From: CAZZDK01 sp964652235
GTDB lineage: Bacteria; Pseudomonadota; Alphaproteobacteria; UBA9219
DNA: 64,000 nt
Reading direction: 5' to 3'
Assembly: GCA_964652235.1 (NCBI GenBank)
Contig: CAZZDK010000002.1
Coordinates: forward strand, 62,001 to 126,000
The position numbers were made by a program, and so were the translations under genes. Positions 51,584-61,300 of the stretch are shown here, piece after piece. The notes under the pieces were generated by a model. It saw nothing but the letters and a program-made list of their open reading frames with translations. It made no database searches and was not told the DNA's origin. Each line of letters opens with the position of its first letter. Position 1 is the first letter of the stretch.

Positions 51584-52372
51584 TTAACCGAGAAGATGCA
51601 TTCCGCCGTCAACGTATAAAGTCTCGCCGGTCATAAGCTTCGCCGCGTCGGTCGCCAGCATGGCCGTCGCCTGGCCCACGTCGTCGATGGAAACGAGGCG
51701 CTGCATGGGGGCCTTCTCGGCCGCTCTGTTGATAAGCTCGTCGAAACGGTCGATGCCGCTGGCGGCGCGCGTCTTGATCGGCCCCGGCGAAATGGCGTGG
51801 ACGCGGATGCCCTTTGGCCCCAATTCGCACGCTAAATAGCGAACGCTGGCCTCCAAAGCGGCCTTGACCGGCCCCATCAGATTGTAATGCTCGACGACTT
51901 TTTCCGCCCCGTAGTAGCTCATGGCGAAAAGGCTGCCGCCGTTTTTCATGAGCGGCTCGGCCAGTTTTGCCGTCCGGATGAAGGAATGGCAGGACACGTC
52001 CATCGCCATCATAAAGCCTTCGCGCGAGCAATCCGTCACTCGCCCGTGCAAATCCTCACGCGGCGCGAAAGCGATGGAATGAAGAACGAAATCCAGATGC
52101 CCCCATCGTTGCGTGATGGTTTCGAACACCCTTTCCAGCTGGCCTTCCTCGCGCACGTCGCAAGGAACGAGTATCTCGGCCCCCAGTTGCGCGGCGAGCG
52201 GTTCGACGTGGGGCAAAGCCTTCTCGTTCAGATAGGTGATCGCCAGATCCGCGCCGAAACGGCGAAAAGCGGCCGCGCAGCCGTAAGCGATGGACTGATC
52301 GTTGGCGATGCCCATAACCAGGCCTTTCTTGAAGGCCAGAGGCGTGATGGTGCCGGGAGAGATGGGAAGCAT
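51584..52372 (-). CDS. fabI: Enoyl-[acyl-carrier-protein] reductase FabI
   Basis: A 262-residue SDR enzyme for the last step of fatty-acid elongation. GLVMGIANDQSIAYG is the NADH-binding start. The active-site Tyr/Lys are in SYYGAEKVVEHYNLMGPVKAA (quoted in part as YYGAEKVVEHYNLMGPVK). It is on the minus strand, 20 bp after the end of motB; no functional link. Confidence 0.9.
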   Translation of the reverse strand: MLPISPGTITPLAFKKGLVMGIANDQSIAYGCAAAFRRFGADLAITYLNEKALPHVEPLAAQLGAEILVPCDVREEGQLERVFETITQRWGHLDFVLHSIAFAPREDLHGRVTDCSREGFMMAMDVSCHSFIRTAKLAEPLMKNGGSLFAMSYYGAEKVVEHYNLMGPVKAALEASVRYLACELGPKGIRVHAISPGPIKTRAASGIDRFDELINRAAEKAPMQRLVSIDDVGQATAMLATDAAKLMTGETLYVDGGMHLLG

Positions 52373-52392
52373 GGAAGACCTCTCTTTTCTTT

Positions 52393-53391
52393 TTAGTTGG
52401 AGGGTTTGGGAACGGTCTTGATTTCCTGCGTTTCAGGCGCCGCGCCGCCTTCCTTCACGGAAATGCCCTGGCGCAAAAGAACGATGCTGATGCGCCTGTT
52501 GCGCGGATCGGTAGGATTTTTGGCGACGAAAGGATCGCGATCCGCCAGCCCGACGACGCGCGCGATGCGCCCGTCCGGAACGCCGCCCGCTTCAAGTTCC
52601 GTGCGGCTCACATTCGCGCGATCCGTGGACAAATCCCAATTGTCGCGGCGGGAACCGACGGGGAACGGATTGCTGTCGGTGTGGCCCGTGACGGAAATGT
52701 GGTTGGGCAACCGGGAGATGACCCGACCGACCAGTCGCAGAAGCTCTCTCCCCTTCTCATAGGGCGTCGAAGCTCCTGAGGGGAAAAGCGAAAATTTGTC
52801 TTTATCGATAATTTGAATGCGAAGCCCTTCGGGCGTGCGGTCGATGACAAGATGCTGGGCCAAATCCGAAAGCCCCGGGGCGCTGGCGATGGCCTGCATA
52901 ATCTGTTTCTCGGTTTCCTTGAACTTTTCCTCTTCTTTTTTCATCGCCTCCGCCAGCTCAACGGCATCTTTGCTTGCCTGCTCTTGGGGGGTAAGCGCTT
53001 GTTCCGCCCCTTCCGCGCTCATCTCGCTTTTGCCGGGCGTCTCCTCTTCGCCTTCCACGCCTTTGCCGACCGTCGCCATCGCCTCGTCCGTCATGCCGGG
53101 GGGCGAGGACGAGGAAATCTCCGCGCCCGTCGGCGACGTGATGCTCGTGCCGCCCATGACGCCGCCCGCGCCGCCGAAAGACTGCGAAATCCCGACCGGC
53201 GCGAAATAATCCGCAATGCCCTTACGTTGATCCGAAGTCGTCGTGTTGAGCAGCCACATCAAAAGGAAGAAGGACATCATCGCCGTCACGAAATCGGCGT
53301 AGGCGACCTTCCAGGCGCCGCCGTGATGACCGCCGTGTCCGCCTTTTTTCTTTCTGCGGATAATGATGACGGGTTGGTTTTTGTCGGCCAT
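52393..53391 (-). CDS. motB: Flagellar motor stator MotB
   Basis: A 332-residue protein: one membrane helix near the N-terminus (FVTAMMSFFLLMWLLNTT) with the proton-carrying Asp just before it (YADFVTAMM), a linker with 'GGTSITSPTG', and a C-terminal OmpA-like peptidoglycan-binding domain (VTGHTDSNPFPVGSRRDNWD). It anchors the stator to the cell wall. It follows motA by 12 bp. Confidence 0.93.
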   Translation of the reverse strand: MADKNQPVIIIRRKKKGGHGGHHGGAWKVAYADFVTAMMSFFLLMWLLNTTTSDQRKGIADYFAPVGISQSFGGAGGVMGGTSITSPTGAEISSSSPPGMTDEAMATVGKGVEGEEETPGKSEMSAEGAEQALTPQEQASKDAVELAEAMKKEEEKFKETEKQIMQAIASAPGLSDLAQHLVIDRTPEGLRIQIIDKDKFSLFPSGASTPYEKGRELLRLVGRVISRLPNHISVTGHTDSNPFPVGSRRDNWDLSTDRANVSRTELEAGGVPDGRIARVVGLADRDPFVAKNPTDPRNRRISIVLLRQGISVKEGGAAPETQEIKTVPKPSN

Positions 53392-53403
53392 GGCGCAGCC
53401 CTA

Positions 53404-54279
53404 TCAACCCGGCGTCGGCAGAGCTTGCGTCGCCTCTTCCACTTCCGAGAAAGTAGGCCTCACATGGGCCAGAAGGCTCTTGCGCGCATATTCGACGGAG
53501 ATGGAGGGGGCCAAGCCCTGCAGGTACGCCAGGGTCCCGACCTTCAGACATTGAAGATACTTGGATTCCGCCTCAAGCGTCTGCTTGACGAAATTGCCCA
53601 TCGGGCCGATGAAGCCGTAAGCGGTCCAAACGCCCATGAAAGTGCCGACAAGCGCGCCGCCGATCAGACGGCCCAGAACTTCCGGCGGTTCGGTGATGGC
53701 CCCCATCGTATGAATGACGCCCAGCACCGCCGCGACGATACCGATGGCGGGCATACTGTCGGCAACGTTCTGAATGGCGGCGGCGGCGGCCTCGTTTTCG
53801 CTGTGATGAACCTCCAGCTCTTCGTCCATCAGGGCTTCGATTTCGTAAGGTTTGTCCGCGCCCAAGGTGAAAAGCCGGAGATAGTCGCAAAAGAACTCGA
53901 CCGCGTGATGGTTGTGCAAGAACCCGGGAAATTCCTGAAAGATAGAACTTTCTTCGGGCTTTTCGACATGGGCCTCAAGGGCCAGCATCCCCTTGGTTTT
54001 AGCCAGCTTGAAGATTTGATACATCATCGAGAGGAGCTCGATGTAGGATTCCTTGCCGAATTTCTCTTTCTTCATCAAAAGCTTCAGCCCGCGGCCCGTC
54101 GCTCTTTTAACGGAACGCGGGTTCGAGATAATGAACCCGGCCGCGGCCGTGCTGCCCATAATGACGATCTCAAGCGGCGCGGCGTCGAAGATGACGGACA
54201 TATGTCCGCCCGCGCCCACATAGCCGCCGAACGTGCCCACGAGAGCGATAATGACGCCGATAATGAAATTGAGGCTCAT
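53404..54279 (-). CDS. motA: Flagellar motor stator MotA
   Basis: A 291-residue inner-membrane protein with four helices (FIIGVIIALVGTFGGYVGAG at the start) and the Pro-rich, charged loops that touch the rotor (e.g. PSISVEYARKSLLAHVRPTF). With MotB it conducts protons to drive rotation. It is the first gene of the motA-motB-fabI run on the minus strand. Confidence 0.93.
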   Translation of the reverse strand: MSLNFIIGVIIALVGTFGGYVGAGGHMSVIFDAAPLEIVIMGSTAAAGFIISNPRSVKRATGRGLKLLMKKEKFGKESYIELLSMMYQIFKLAKTKGMLALEAHVEKPEESSIFQEFPGFLHNHHAVEFFCDYLRLFTLGADKPYEIEALMDEELEVHHSENEAAAAAIQNVADSMPAIGIVAAVLGVIHTMGAITEPPEVLGRLIGGALVGTFMGVWTAYGFIGPMGNFVKQTLEAESKYLQCLKVGTLAYLQGLAPSISVEYARKSLLAHVRPTFSEVEEATQALPTPG

Positions 54280-54371
54280 GCCCGCAACTTAAGCCGATTT
54301 TTGGTTAAGATCGCTTTAATATCAACGAATGATCGGTGGGAACTCTTTCAGGTCACGAGAGGTTGCGAGGA

Positions 54372-54435
54372 GCCTTTCCCTCGCCGGACGGGAGAAGCCG
54401 TTGCCAAACAAGGCCTGGTCCGGCAAGGGAAAGGC
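54372..54435. repeat. Long inverted repeat upstream of motA
   Basis: GCCTTTCCCTCGCCGGAC (54372-54389) and GTCCGGCAAGGGAAAGGC (54418-54435) pair over 17 of 18 bases around a 28-base loop. No T-run. It may be a dispersed palindromic element or a structured leader or operator for motA. Confidence 0.6.
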
Positions 54436-54496
54436 GAGGCGCAGAGCGAGTGATGTCAAAGAGCGGCGCCGTTCAGGCGTTGCTTGACATAAGAAT

Positions 54497-54997
54497 CTAT
54501 CCCACAACCATGCCAAGCGCCCGCAAATTCACGAGCATTTCGCCCGGCGACAGGCCGGGTCTCATACGAGCGAGCGCGGATATTCTCATCTCAAGGGTGG
54601 TAAAGCATTTGTTGAATTTCCACTCTCTGATGTCCGGCCTTTCCGCGCCCAAGGGATTGTCCACAGGCCAGTGAACCCGGACCGGGTCCCCCGGCCAAAG
54701 GGCGAAAGAAAGCCTTTCCCGCGCCTCTTCCGAAAGCGTAACGACGATGCTCACCTTCACAAGATGCGCGGCCTCGCGGAAATCTTCCCATTTCTTGGGA
54801 TAAAGCTTGTCGGTTTCAAACCCTTCGGCCTCCAAAAAAGCCTCGGTTTCCGGGTGGATAGCCTCGAGCGGCGCTGTTCCGGCGCTGCGCGCCCGAAAAG
54901 CGCCGCTCCCGCGGGCGTTCAAAAGCGCCTCGGCCATCAGGCTGCGCGCGGCATTTCCCGTCGAAACGAACAGAACCAAAAGCGGCGAGAACCCCAT
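54497..54997 (-). CDS. Low-molecular-weight phosphatase/arsenate-reductase fold protein lacking the catalytic Cys
   Basis: About 166 residues from ATG 54997; an ATG at 55069 would add 24 residues. The P-loop reads VSTGNAARSLMAE, where the family has (V)C-x5-R-S: Ser12 replaces the nucleophilic Cys while Arg18 and Ser19 remain. The acid loop HWPVDNP is present. Loss of Cys should abolish phosphatase or ArsC activity, so it may be a substrate-binding regulator. The codon is TCG, at least two changes from Cys. Confidence 0.65.
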   Translation of the reverse strand: MGFSPLLVLFVSTGNAARSLMAEALLNARGSGAFRARSAGTAPLEAIHPETEAFLEAEGFETDKLYPKKWEDFREAAHLVKVSIVVTLSEEARERLSFALWPGDPVRVHWPVDNPLGAERPDIREWKFNKCFTTLEMRISALARMRPGLSPGEMLVNLRALGMVVG

Positions 54998-55188
54998 GGC
55001 GCGCGTGAACCCTTGACCAGAACGAATCACCCGAGAAAAGAGGTTAAGAGTCGCCGAATCTCGGATCAACGCTTTGCGTTAACTTTCCGGTAACCAATCT
55101 GCGAGTGTTGCATATTCGACTCGCTTTTGTTTCGTCGCCGAATCCTTTTCGCCGTTGCACAACATTAAAAGGCTGATATTCTTGAAAA

Positions 55189-57150
55189 ATGAGCAACGCC
55201 CTGAAAACGGCCTCTGCGCCGATTGCCTTGACCCTGCCCGACGGCAGCGTCAAGGAATTTCCTGCCCCTGTGACCGGGGCTGAACTCGCCGCCTCGATCG
55301 GCGCGGGTTTGGCCAAAGCGGCGATCGCCGTCAAGTTCGACGGCGAGACGCGGGATCTTACGCGAACGCTCACGCAAAGCGGCAAGGTCGAGATCGTCAC
55401 TCGCGATTCGAAGGAAGCGCTGGAGATACTTCGCCACACCGCCGCGCACGTCATGGCCGAAGCGGTGCAGGAACTTTTCCCCGGCACCCAGGTCGCCATC
55501 GGTCCCGCCGTCGAGGACGGCTTTTATTACGACTTCGCGCGCAATGAGCCTTTCTCGCTCGACGACCTTCCCAAGATCGAAGAGAAAATGCGCGAGATCG
55601 TCGCGCGCAATGAACCTATCGTTCGCAGAGAAATGTCGCGCAAGGAGGCCATCGACCTGTTCGGCAAGAAAGGAGAAAACTACAAGGTCGAGCTTATCCG
55701 CGAACTGCCGGAAAACGAAACGCTGTCCGTCTATGGGCAAGGCAACTGGCTCGATCTGTGCCGCGGACCGCACCTGCCGACGACGGGCGCGCTCGGCGCG
55801 GCGTTCAAGTTGATGAAGCTGGCGGGCGCGTACTGGCGCGGCGACAGCAAGAACGCCATGCTGCAACGCATTTACGGCACGGCCTGGCGCAACGAAAAAG
55901 AGCTGCAGGCCCACCTGACGATAATCGAAGAGGCCGAAAAACGCGACCACCGCAGACTGGGCCGCGAATTGGACCTCTTCCACTTCCAGGACGAAGCGCC
56001 GGGACAGGTCTTCTGGCATCCGAACGGCTGGACGGTTTATTTGGCTCTCATGGACTATATGCGGCGCAAAATCAAAACCTACGGCTACACGGAAATTAAC
56101 ACGCCGCAGATGATGGAATCGACGTTCTGGAAAGCGTCGGGCCATTGGGACAAGTACCGCCCCAATATGTTCGTCGTCAACGAAGAGGGCCACGAGAACC
56201 CGTTCGCTATCAAGCCGATGAGTTGTCCGGGCGGCGCGCAAGTTTACATGAGCTCCTCGCGCAGCTATCGCCAGCTGCCGCTTCGCCTGGCCGAGTTCGG
56301 CCATGTGTTCCGGCGCGAAGCGTCGGGCGCGCGGCACGGCCTTATGCGCGTGCAGGCCTTCACGCAGGACGACGCTCATATCTACTGCACGCCGGAGCAG
56401 CTTGAGGACGAAGTCATCAAGATGTGCGCCCTTATCAAAGAGGTGTACACGGATCTCGGCCTTGCGGACAGCATCACGGTTCATTTCTCGACGCGCCCGC
56501 CGCAGCACATCGGAACGGAGGAAGATTGGGACGCCGCCGAAGCCGCCCTTCGCGCCGTGTGCGATCGCATCAATATGAAGTGGGTGCTGAACGAAGGCGA
56601 CGGCGCGTTTTACGCGCCGAAACTCGATTTCGTCATCAAGGACGCCATCGGCCGCGACTGGCAATGCGGCACGATCCAGGTGGACATGAATATGCCGCGC
56701 CGCCTGGGACTGAGCTATATCGGCGAAGACGGCGAGAAGCACGTTCCCCACATGATCCACCGCGCGATCTTCGGTTCCGTCGAACGCTTCATCGGCGTGA
56801 TGATCGAACATTACGCGGGCAAACTGCCGACCTGGCTTGCGCCCGTTCAGGCGGCGGTCTGCACGATCACGCACGACGCGGACGGTTACGCGCAGGAAGT
56901 TTTCGAAAAACTTCAAGCGGCTGGGATTCGCGGCGAACTCGACGCGCGAGGCGAAAAGATCAACGCGAAAGTAAGGGATCATAGTTTGCGTAAAATCCCC
57001 GTTCTTTTCGTGGTCGGCAAGAAAGAGGCGGAAGGCAAGACGGTGGCCATCCGCCGCCTGGACGGCGCGGCGCAGGAGATCATGGGGCTGCAGGAAGCCG
57101 TCCAAAAGCTTGTCCTTGAGGCCACACCGCCCGATATTCGGCAGAAATGA
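55189..57150 (+). CDS. thrS: Threonine-tRNA ligase
   Basis: A 653-residue enzyme with N-terminal TGS domain (to about residue 65), editing domain with HTAAHVMAEAVQELFP, and class II catalytic domain (MSCPGGAQVYMSS holds a zinc Cys; RRLGLSYIGEDG; HRAIFGSVERFIG). Length is standard. A Rho-independent terminator follows the stop and infC comes next. Confidence 0.96.
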   Translation: MSNALKTASAPIALTLPDGSVKEFPAPVTGAELAASIGAGLAKAAIAVKFDGETRDLTRTLTQSGKVEIVTRDSKEALEILRHTAAHVMAEAVQELFPGTQVAIGPAVEDGFYYDFARNEPFSLDDLPKIEEKMREIVARNEPIVRREMSRKEAIDLFGKKGENYKVELIRELPENETLSVYGQGNWLDLCRGPHLPTTGALGAAFKLMKLAGAYWRGDSKNAMLQRIYGTAWRNEKELQAHLTIIEEAEKRDHRRLGRELDLFHFQDEAPGQVFWHPNGWTVYLALMDYMRRKIKTYGYTEINTPQMMESTFWKASGHWDKYRPNMFVVNEEGHENPFAIKPMSCPGGAQVYMSSSRSYRQLPLRLAEFGHVFRREASGARHGLMRVQAFTQDDAHIYCTPEQLEDEVIKMCALIKEVYTDLGLADSITVHFSTRPPQHIGTEEDWDAAEAALRAVCDRINMKWVLNEGDGAFYAPKLDFVIKDAIGRDWQCGTIQVDMNMPRRLGLSYIGEDGEKHVPHMIHRAIFGSVERFIGVMIEHYAGKLPTWLAPVQAAVCTITHDADGYAQEVFEKLQAAGIRGELDARGEKINAKVRDHSLRKIPVLFVVGKKEAEGKTVAIRRLDGAAQEIMGLQEAVQKLVLEATPPDIRQK

Positions 57151-57174
57151 GCCGAAAAACAGTTATTTAACTCT

Positions 57175-57203
57175 AAAGGGGGCTGGACAGGCCCCCTTTT
57201 TTT
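57175..57203 (+). terminator. Rho-independent terminator after thrS
   Basis: AAAGGGGGC/GCCCCCTTT hairpin with a TTTTTTT run. Confidence 0.85.
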
Positions 57204-57276
57204 CGTCAGCATAGCGACCTTCTTTAGGCTGCCCAGGTTACAGCCTGACCCGGTTCAACAACGACAGGAGATATCC

Positions 57277-57837
57277 ATAGCCCGCCCGCCTCTTTCCGGT
57301 CCCCGTTCCGAGAACGGTCCCCGGCGCGAAAAAGACGACGGCCCCCGCGTTAACGGGGCCATTATTGCCAAACAAATCCGCGTGATCGGCGCCGATGGCG
57401 AGATGCTTGGCGTCCTGTCCACAAGAGAAGCCCTGGCGCTGGCCGAAGAAGCCGATCTTGATCTGGTCGAAATTTCGCCCAATGCCGAGCCGCCCGTATG
57501 CAAGATTCTCGATTACGGCAAATACCGTTTCGAAATGCAGAAAAAAGCCGCCGAGGCCCGCAAAAAACAGAAGGTTGTGGAGCTAAAAGAAATCAAACTC
57601 CGACCCGGCATCGACGATCACGACTTCAACATCAAGATGAAGAACGCGCGCAGCTTCCTCGAAGAGGGCGACAAGGTGAAGGTCACCCTGCGCTTCAGGG
57701 GCCGCGAAATGTCGCATCAGGACATCGCTCAGGCCTTGCTCAAGCGCGTGCGCGAGGGACTTGACGATATCGGCAAAGTCGTGGCCGAACCGAGCTTCGA
57801 AGGCCGTCAGATCGTGATGATTATCGCGGTGAAATAA
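57277..57837 (+). CDS. infC: Translation initiation factor IF-3, AUA start
   Basis: 186 residues from ATA 57277. The frame stays open back through this codon, SD ACAGGAGA lies 5-6 bases before it, and the resulting N-terminus (ARPPLSGPRSENG...NGAIIAKQIRVIGADGEM) gives the normal IF-3 length; the first in-frame GTG at 57382 would cut off part of the N-terminal domain. IF-3 prevents start at non-AUG codons, so an AUA start allows feedback on its own synthesis. Domain motifs ISPNAEPPVCKILDYGKYRF and VTLRFRGREM are present. Confidence 0.85.
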   Translation: MARPPLSGPRSENGPRREKDDGPRVNGAIIAKQIRVIGADGEMLGVLSTREALALAEEADLDLVEISPNAEPPVCKILDYGKYRFEMQKKAAEARKKQKVVELKEIKLRPGIDDHDFNIKMKNARSFLEEGDKVKVTLRFRGREMSHQDIAQALLKRVREGLDDIGKVVAEPSFEGRQIVMIIAVK

Positions 57838-57911
57838 GCGTTTACAGAAGGCGGGGCCGGAGATTTATTTTCCCCTCGTTCCGCGCGAAATTATTAACAA
57901 AATTGCGCGTT

Positions 57912-57936
57912 CGGGGAAAATTTGCTATTTTCCCCG
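57912..57936. other. Perfect 10-bp hairpin between infC and next gene
   Basis: CGGGGAAAAT/ATTTTCCCCG with a 5-base loop (TTGCT). No strong T-run follows; could be a weak terminator, an operator, or part of a leader. Confidence 0.5.
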
Positions 57937-57967
57937 CGCCGAAGCGTTTTTTCAAAGGATTCTCTTC

Positions 57968-58360
57968 ATGGATTTGATTGTTCCTTCTTTTAACTTCAAG
58001 GATCCGAGGAATTGCTGGGCCTTTGCCCGAAAATTAACGGCCCTCCTTTATTTCGGAAACCCGCCGTCCACTTGTCCTTTTCTGGCGCCGGGCTATTACG
58101 ACGGCCCGTCTCTTTTGAAACGCGTTTTTTTTCTGGATAAGGCCGAGCGCTCCGCCCTCGTCATCGAAGGGGCTTGTAACGTAACGCTCCTTGAGAAGAA
58201 CAGACGGGGGGCTTTTTCTCCCCTTGTCGAAGATATTCGCCTCTTGTGCGCCGTTTTTGAATTGGTCGATACCGGGGTCGCTTTCTTCCCCGAAAGGCCG
58301 AACCTTTGCGCGCCCGGCAGGTCCGCCCTCCCTCAATCCCGCGTCCCGGCCCACACGTAA
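57968..58360 (+). CDS. Hypothetical protein
   Basis: A 130-residue product behind AAAGGATTCTCTTC. Unrecognised; contains FNFKDPRNCWAFARKLTALL and a Pro-rich Cys-containing end. It overlaps the end of the convergent RND pump gene by 28 bp. No signal peptide evident. Confidence 0.5.
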   Translation: MDLIVPSFNFKDPRNCWAFARKLTALLYFGNPPSTCPFLAPGYYDGPSLLKRVFFLDKAERSALVIEGACNVTLLEKNRRGAFSPLVEDIRLLCAVFELVDTGVAFFPERPNLCAPGRSALPQSRVPAHT

Positions 58361-61300
58361 ATCGCCGGAATAACGAGAAGCGTCAAAGCCGTCGCGCTGG
58401 CGAGGCCGAAGACAAGCGAGATGGCCAATCCCTGGAAAATGGGATCGAAGAGAATAAACGCCGCGCCGATCATGGCCGCCGCCGCCGTCAGCACGATAGG
58501 CCGCAAACGGATGCGTCCGGCCTCCAGCAAAGCCTCCCTCAAAGGCATTCCGCCCGCGCGCAGATGGCGGATAAAATCCACAAGCAGGATCGAATTGCGC
58601 ACGATGATGCCCGCCAAAGCAATAAAGCCGATCATCGAAGGCGCGGAAAAAGGCGCGCCGAACAAAGCGTGGCCGAGAATGATCCCGATAAGGGTCAAAG
58701 GCACGGGCACCAGGATGACGAGCGGCACGAGAAACGATTTGAACAGGCCGACCACAAGCAAATAGATTCCCAAAAGCGCCACGATAAAGGCCGCGCCCAT
58801 GTCGCGGAACGTCACATAGGTCACCTCCCATTCGCCGTCCCAAAGAAGCGTCGGTTTGCTTTCGTCCAAGGGCTGGCCGTGATAGCGGACGGCAAGCTCC
58901 TTGTCGGCGGCAAGTTTATTTCCCACCGCCAGCATACCGTAGAGGGGCGCTTCATAACGGCCTGCAAGCTCGCCCGACACCGTTTCGACAAAACGCCCGT
59001 CGCGGCGATAGACGGGATAAGATGACCTTTCCTTCGTCGCCGTCACGACGTCGCCCAGTTCGACGTTTTTTCCTTCGCGTTTCGTGCCGCCCGCGGGAAC
59101 GGGCGTGGAAAGAATCCGCTCGCCGAACCAAAGACCGCTTTTCGGCATTTTAATCGTAATGTCGACGGGCTTTTCGCCCTCGCCGCGCTGAGAGTAGCCG
59201 ATCTTCACGCCGCCCGTGATCGCAGCCAGCGTATCGTAAACCGCCTTTTCTTCGACGCCGTAATATTCAAGGTTCTCTTGGTTGATCGAGAAGCGCAGTC
59301 GCTCGCCCTGATGATCGTAGCTCGTGTCGATGTCCGTGATGAAATCCGTTTCCTGAAACGCCCGCCGGACCTTTTCCGCCTCGGCTCGGCGCGTGGCCGG
59401 ATCGGGTCCGTAAATCTCGGCGAGAAGCGTCGCGAGAACCGGCGGGCCGGGCGGCACCTCCACGACTTTCAACACTGCGCCCTCAGGCAGCGCCAAGGAC
59501 TTGAGCCGCGCGCGCACGTCGAGAGCAATCTGGTGGCTCGACCGATCCCGTTCGCCCTTGGGGGTTAAATTTAATTGAAGCTCGCCTTGCTGCGGCTCGC
59601 CGCGCAAAAAGGAGTGCCTTACGAGACCGTTGAAATTGAACGGCGAAGCCGCGCCCGCATAAAGTTGAATGGACTTCATCTCCGGCAAAGATTCCAGTTT
59701 TACAGCCGCTTCGCGCAGCGTCCTCTCCGTCGCCTCCAGCGTCGTGCCCTTGGGCAAATCCAAAACGACCTGCATCTCGGACTTCTTGTCGACCGGCAAA
59801 AGCTTCACCGTCACGATCTTGAGCGGAAAGAAAAGAAAACAAACAAGCGTCGCGCCCGCGACGTAAAGCAAGAATCTTTTCGCGCGCGCGCGATCTTCCA
59901 CGAGTGGCCGCGCCCAGCGTTCATAAAAACGGGTCAACCTGCCGTGGGTATGTTCCGGGTCTTCTTCGTTCGTTTCGATGAAATGCCGTCCCGAAACCTT
60001 AAGCAGAAGCCAGGGCGTGATGATCTCGGCGACAAAAAAGGAAAACAGCATCGCCATGGAAGCGTTGGCGGGAATGGGGCTCATGTAGGGGCCCATCAGG
60101 CCGGTCACGAACATCATCGGCAAAAGCGCGGCCATGATGGTCAGCGTGGCGACGATGGTCGGGTTTCCGACTTCGGAAACCGCGTCCACCGCCGTATCCA
60201 CGATGTCCGCGCCTTTGTCGAGCCGCCAGCGCCGCACGATGTTTTCAACAATCACGATGGCGTCGTCCACCAGGATGCCGATGGAGAAGATAAGCGCGAA
60301 CAGGCTCACGCGGTTGATCGTATAGCCCATCAGCCAAGCCGAAAAGAGGGTCAGAAGAATCGTCGTCGGGATCACGACGAAGACCACAACGCCCTCGCGC
60401 CAGCCGATGGCCCAGGTAATAAGGACGACGATCGAAATCGTCGCGAGAAAAAGATGGAAAATCAGCTCGTCGGCCTTTTCGGTCGCGGTCTCGCCGTAAT
60501 TGCGCGTCACGGCGACGTCGATGTCCGGCGGAATAACCGTCGTTTTCAGAACATCGAGTCTTTTCAGAATCTCGTCCGCGACCGTTACCGCGTTTGTGTT
60601 TTTGCGCTTGGCGAAAGCCAATGTCACGGCGGGGCGCGCCTTAAGCGAACCGTCCGGCGCGCGCGTCATCGTCCAGACCCTCGCGTCGCTTTCCGCACCG
60701 CCGATCTCGACGGAGGCCACGTCCTTGACATAAACGGGCCGCCCGTCGCGCGAAGTTAAAAGAAGCAATCCGATGTCGGGAACGCCTTCAAGATTCTGTC
60801 CGGCCACGACGGGAAGATATTTGTTCGTCTGCTCGAACGCGCCGATTTGGAACGAACGGTTCGCATTCGATATTTTATCGACAAGCTGCTCGAGTGTAAT
60901 GCCGTAAAGCGCCAGCTTTTCGGGATCGGGTTCGACGCGGATCTGGCTCGGCTCGCCGCCCACTATGAAGTTGAGGCCGACATTTTCCGTCTTGGCCAGT
61001 TCGTGCTGCAACTCAAGCGCCAGCCTGTGCAACGCGTTGCCATCCCATCTTTCGGCGGCTTCAGGCTTGGCCGAAAGCGTCAGCGTCACAATGGGCACGT
61101 CGTTGATGCCGCGACCGATGATGATCGGTTCCGGAATGCCCTTAGGCAGGTCGCGAATATTGGCGCGTATTTTCTCATGCACGCGCAAAATAGCAGCGTC
61201 AGCGTCGGTTCCCGTGAAAAACCGCGCCGTGGCAACGACGTAATCATCCTGCGTTTGGGAATAAACGTGTTCAACGCCATCGATACCCTTAACGATGTCC

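Noticed and set aside
52813..54453. Long plus-strand ORF (546 codons) opposite motB and motA
   Set aside because: Entirely overlaps two clear genes on the other strand; antisense shadow from GC-rich codon usage.
55165..57105. 646-codon ORF antisense to thrS
   Set aside because: Lies on the opposite strand of a complete ThrRS; no independent motif.
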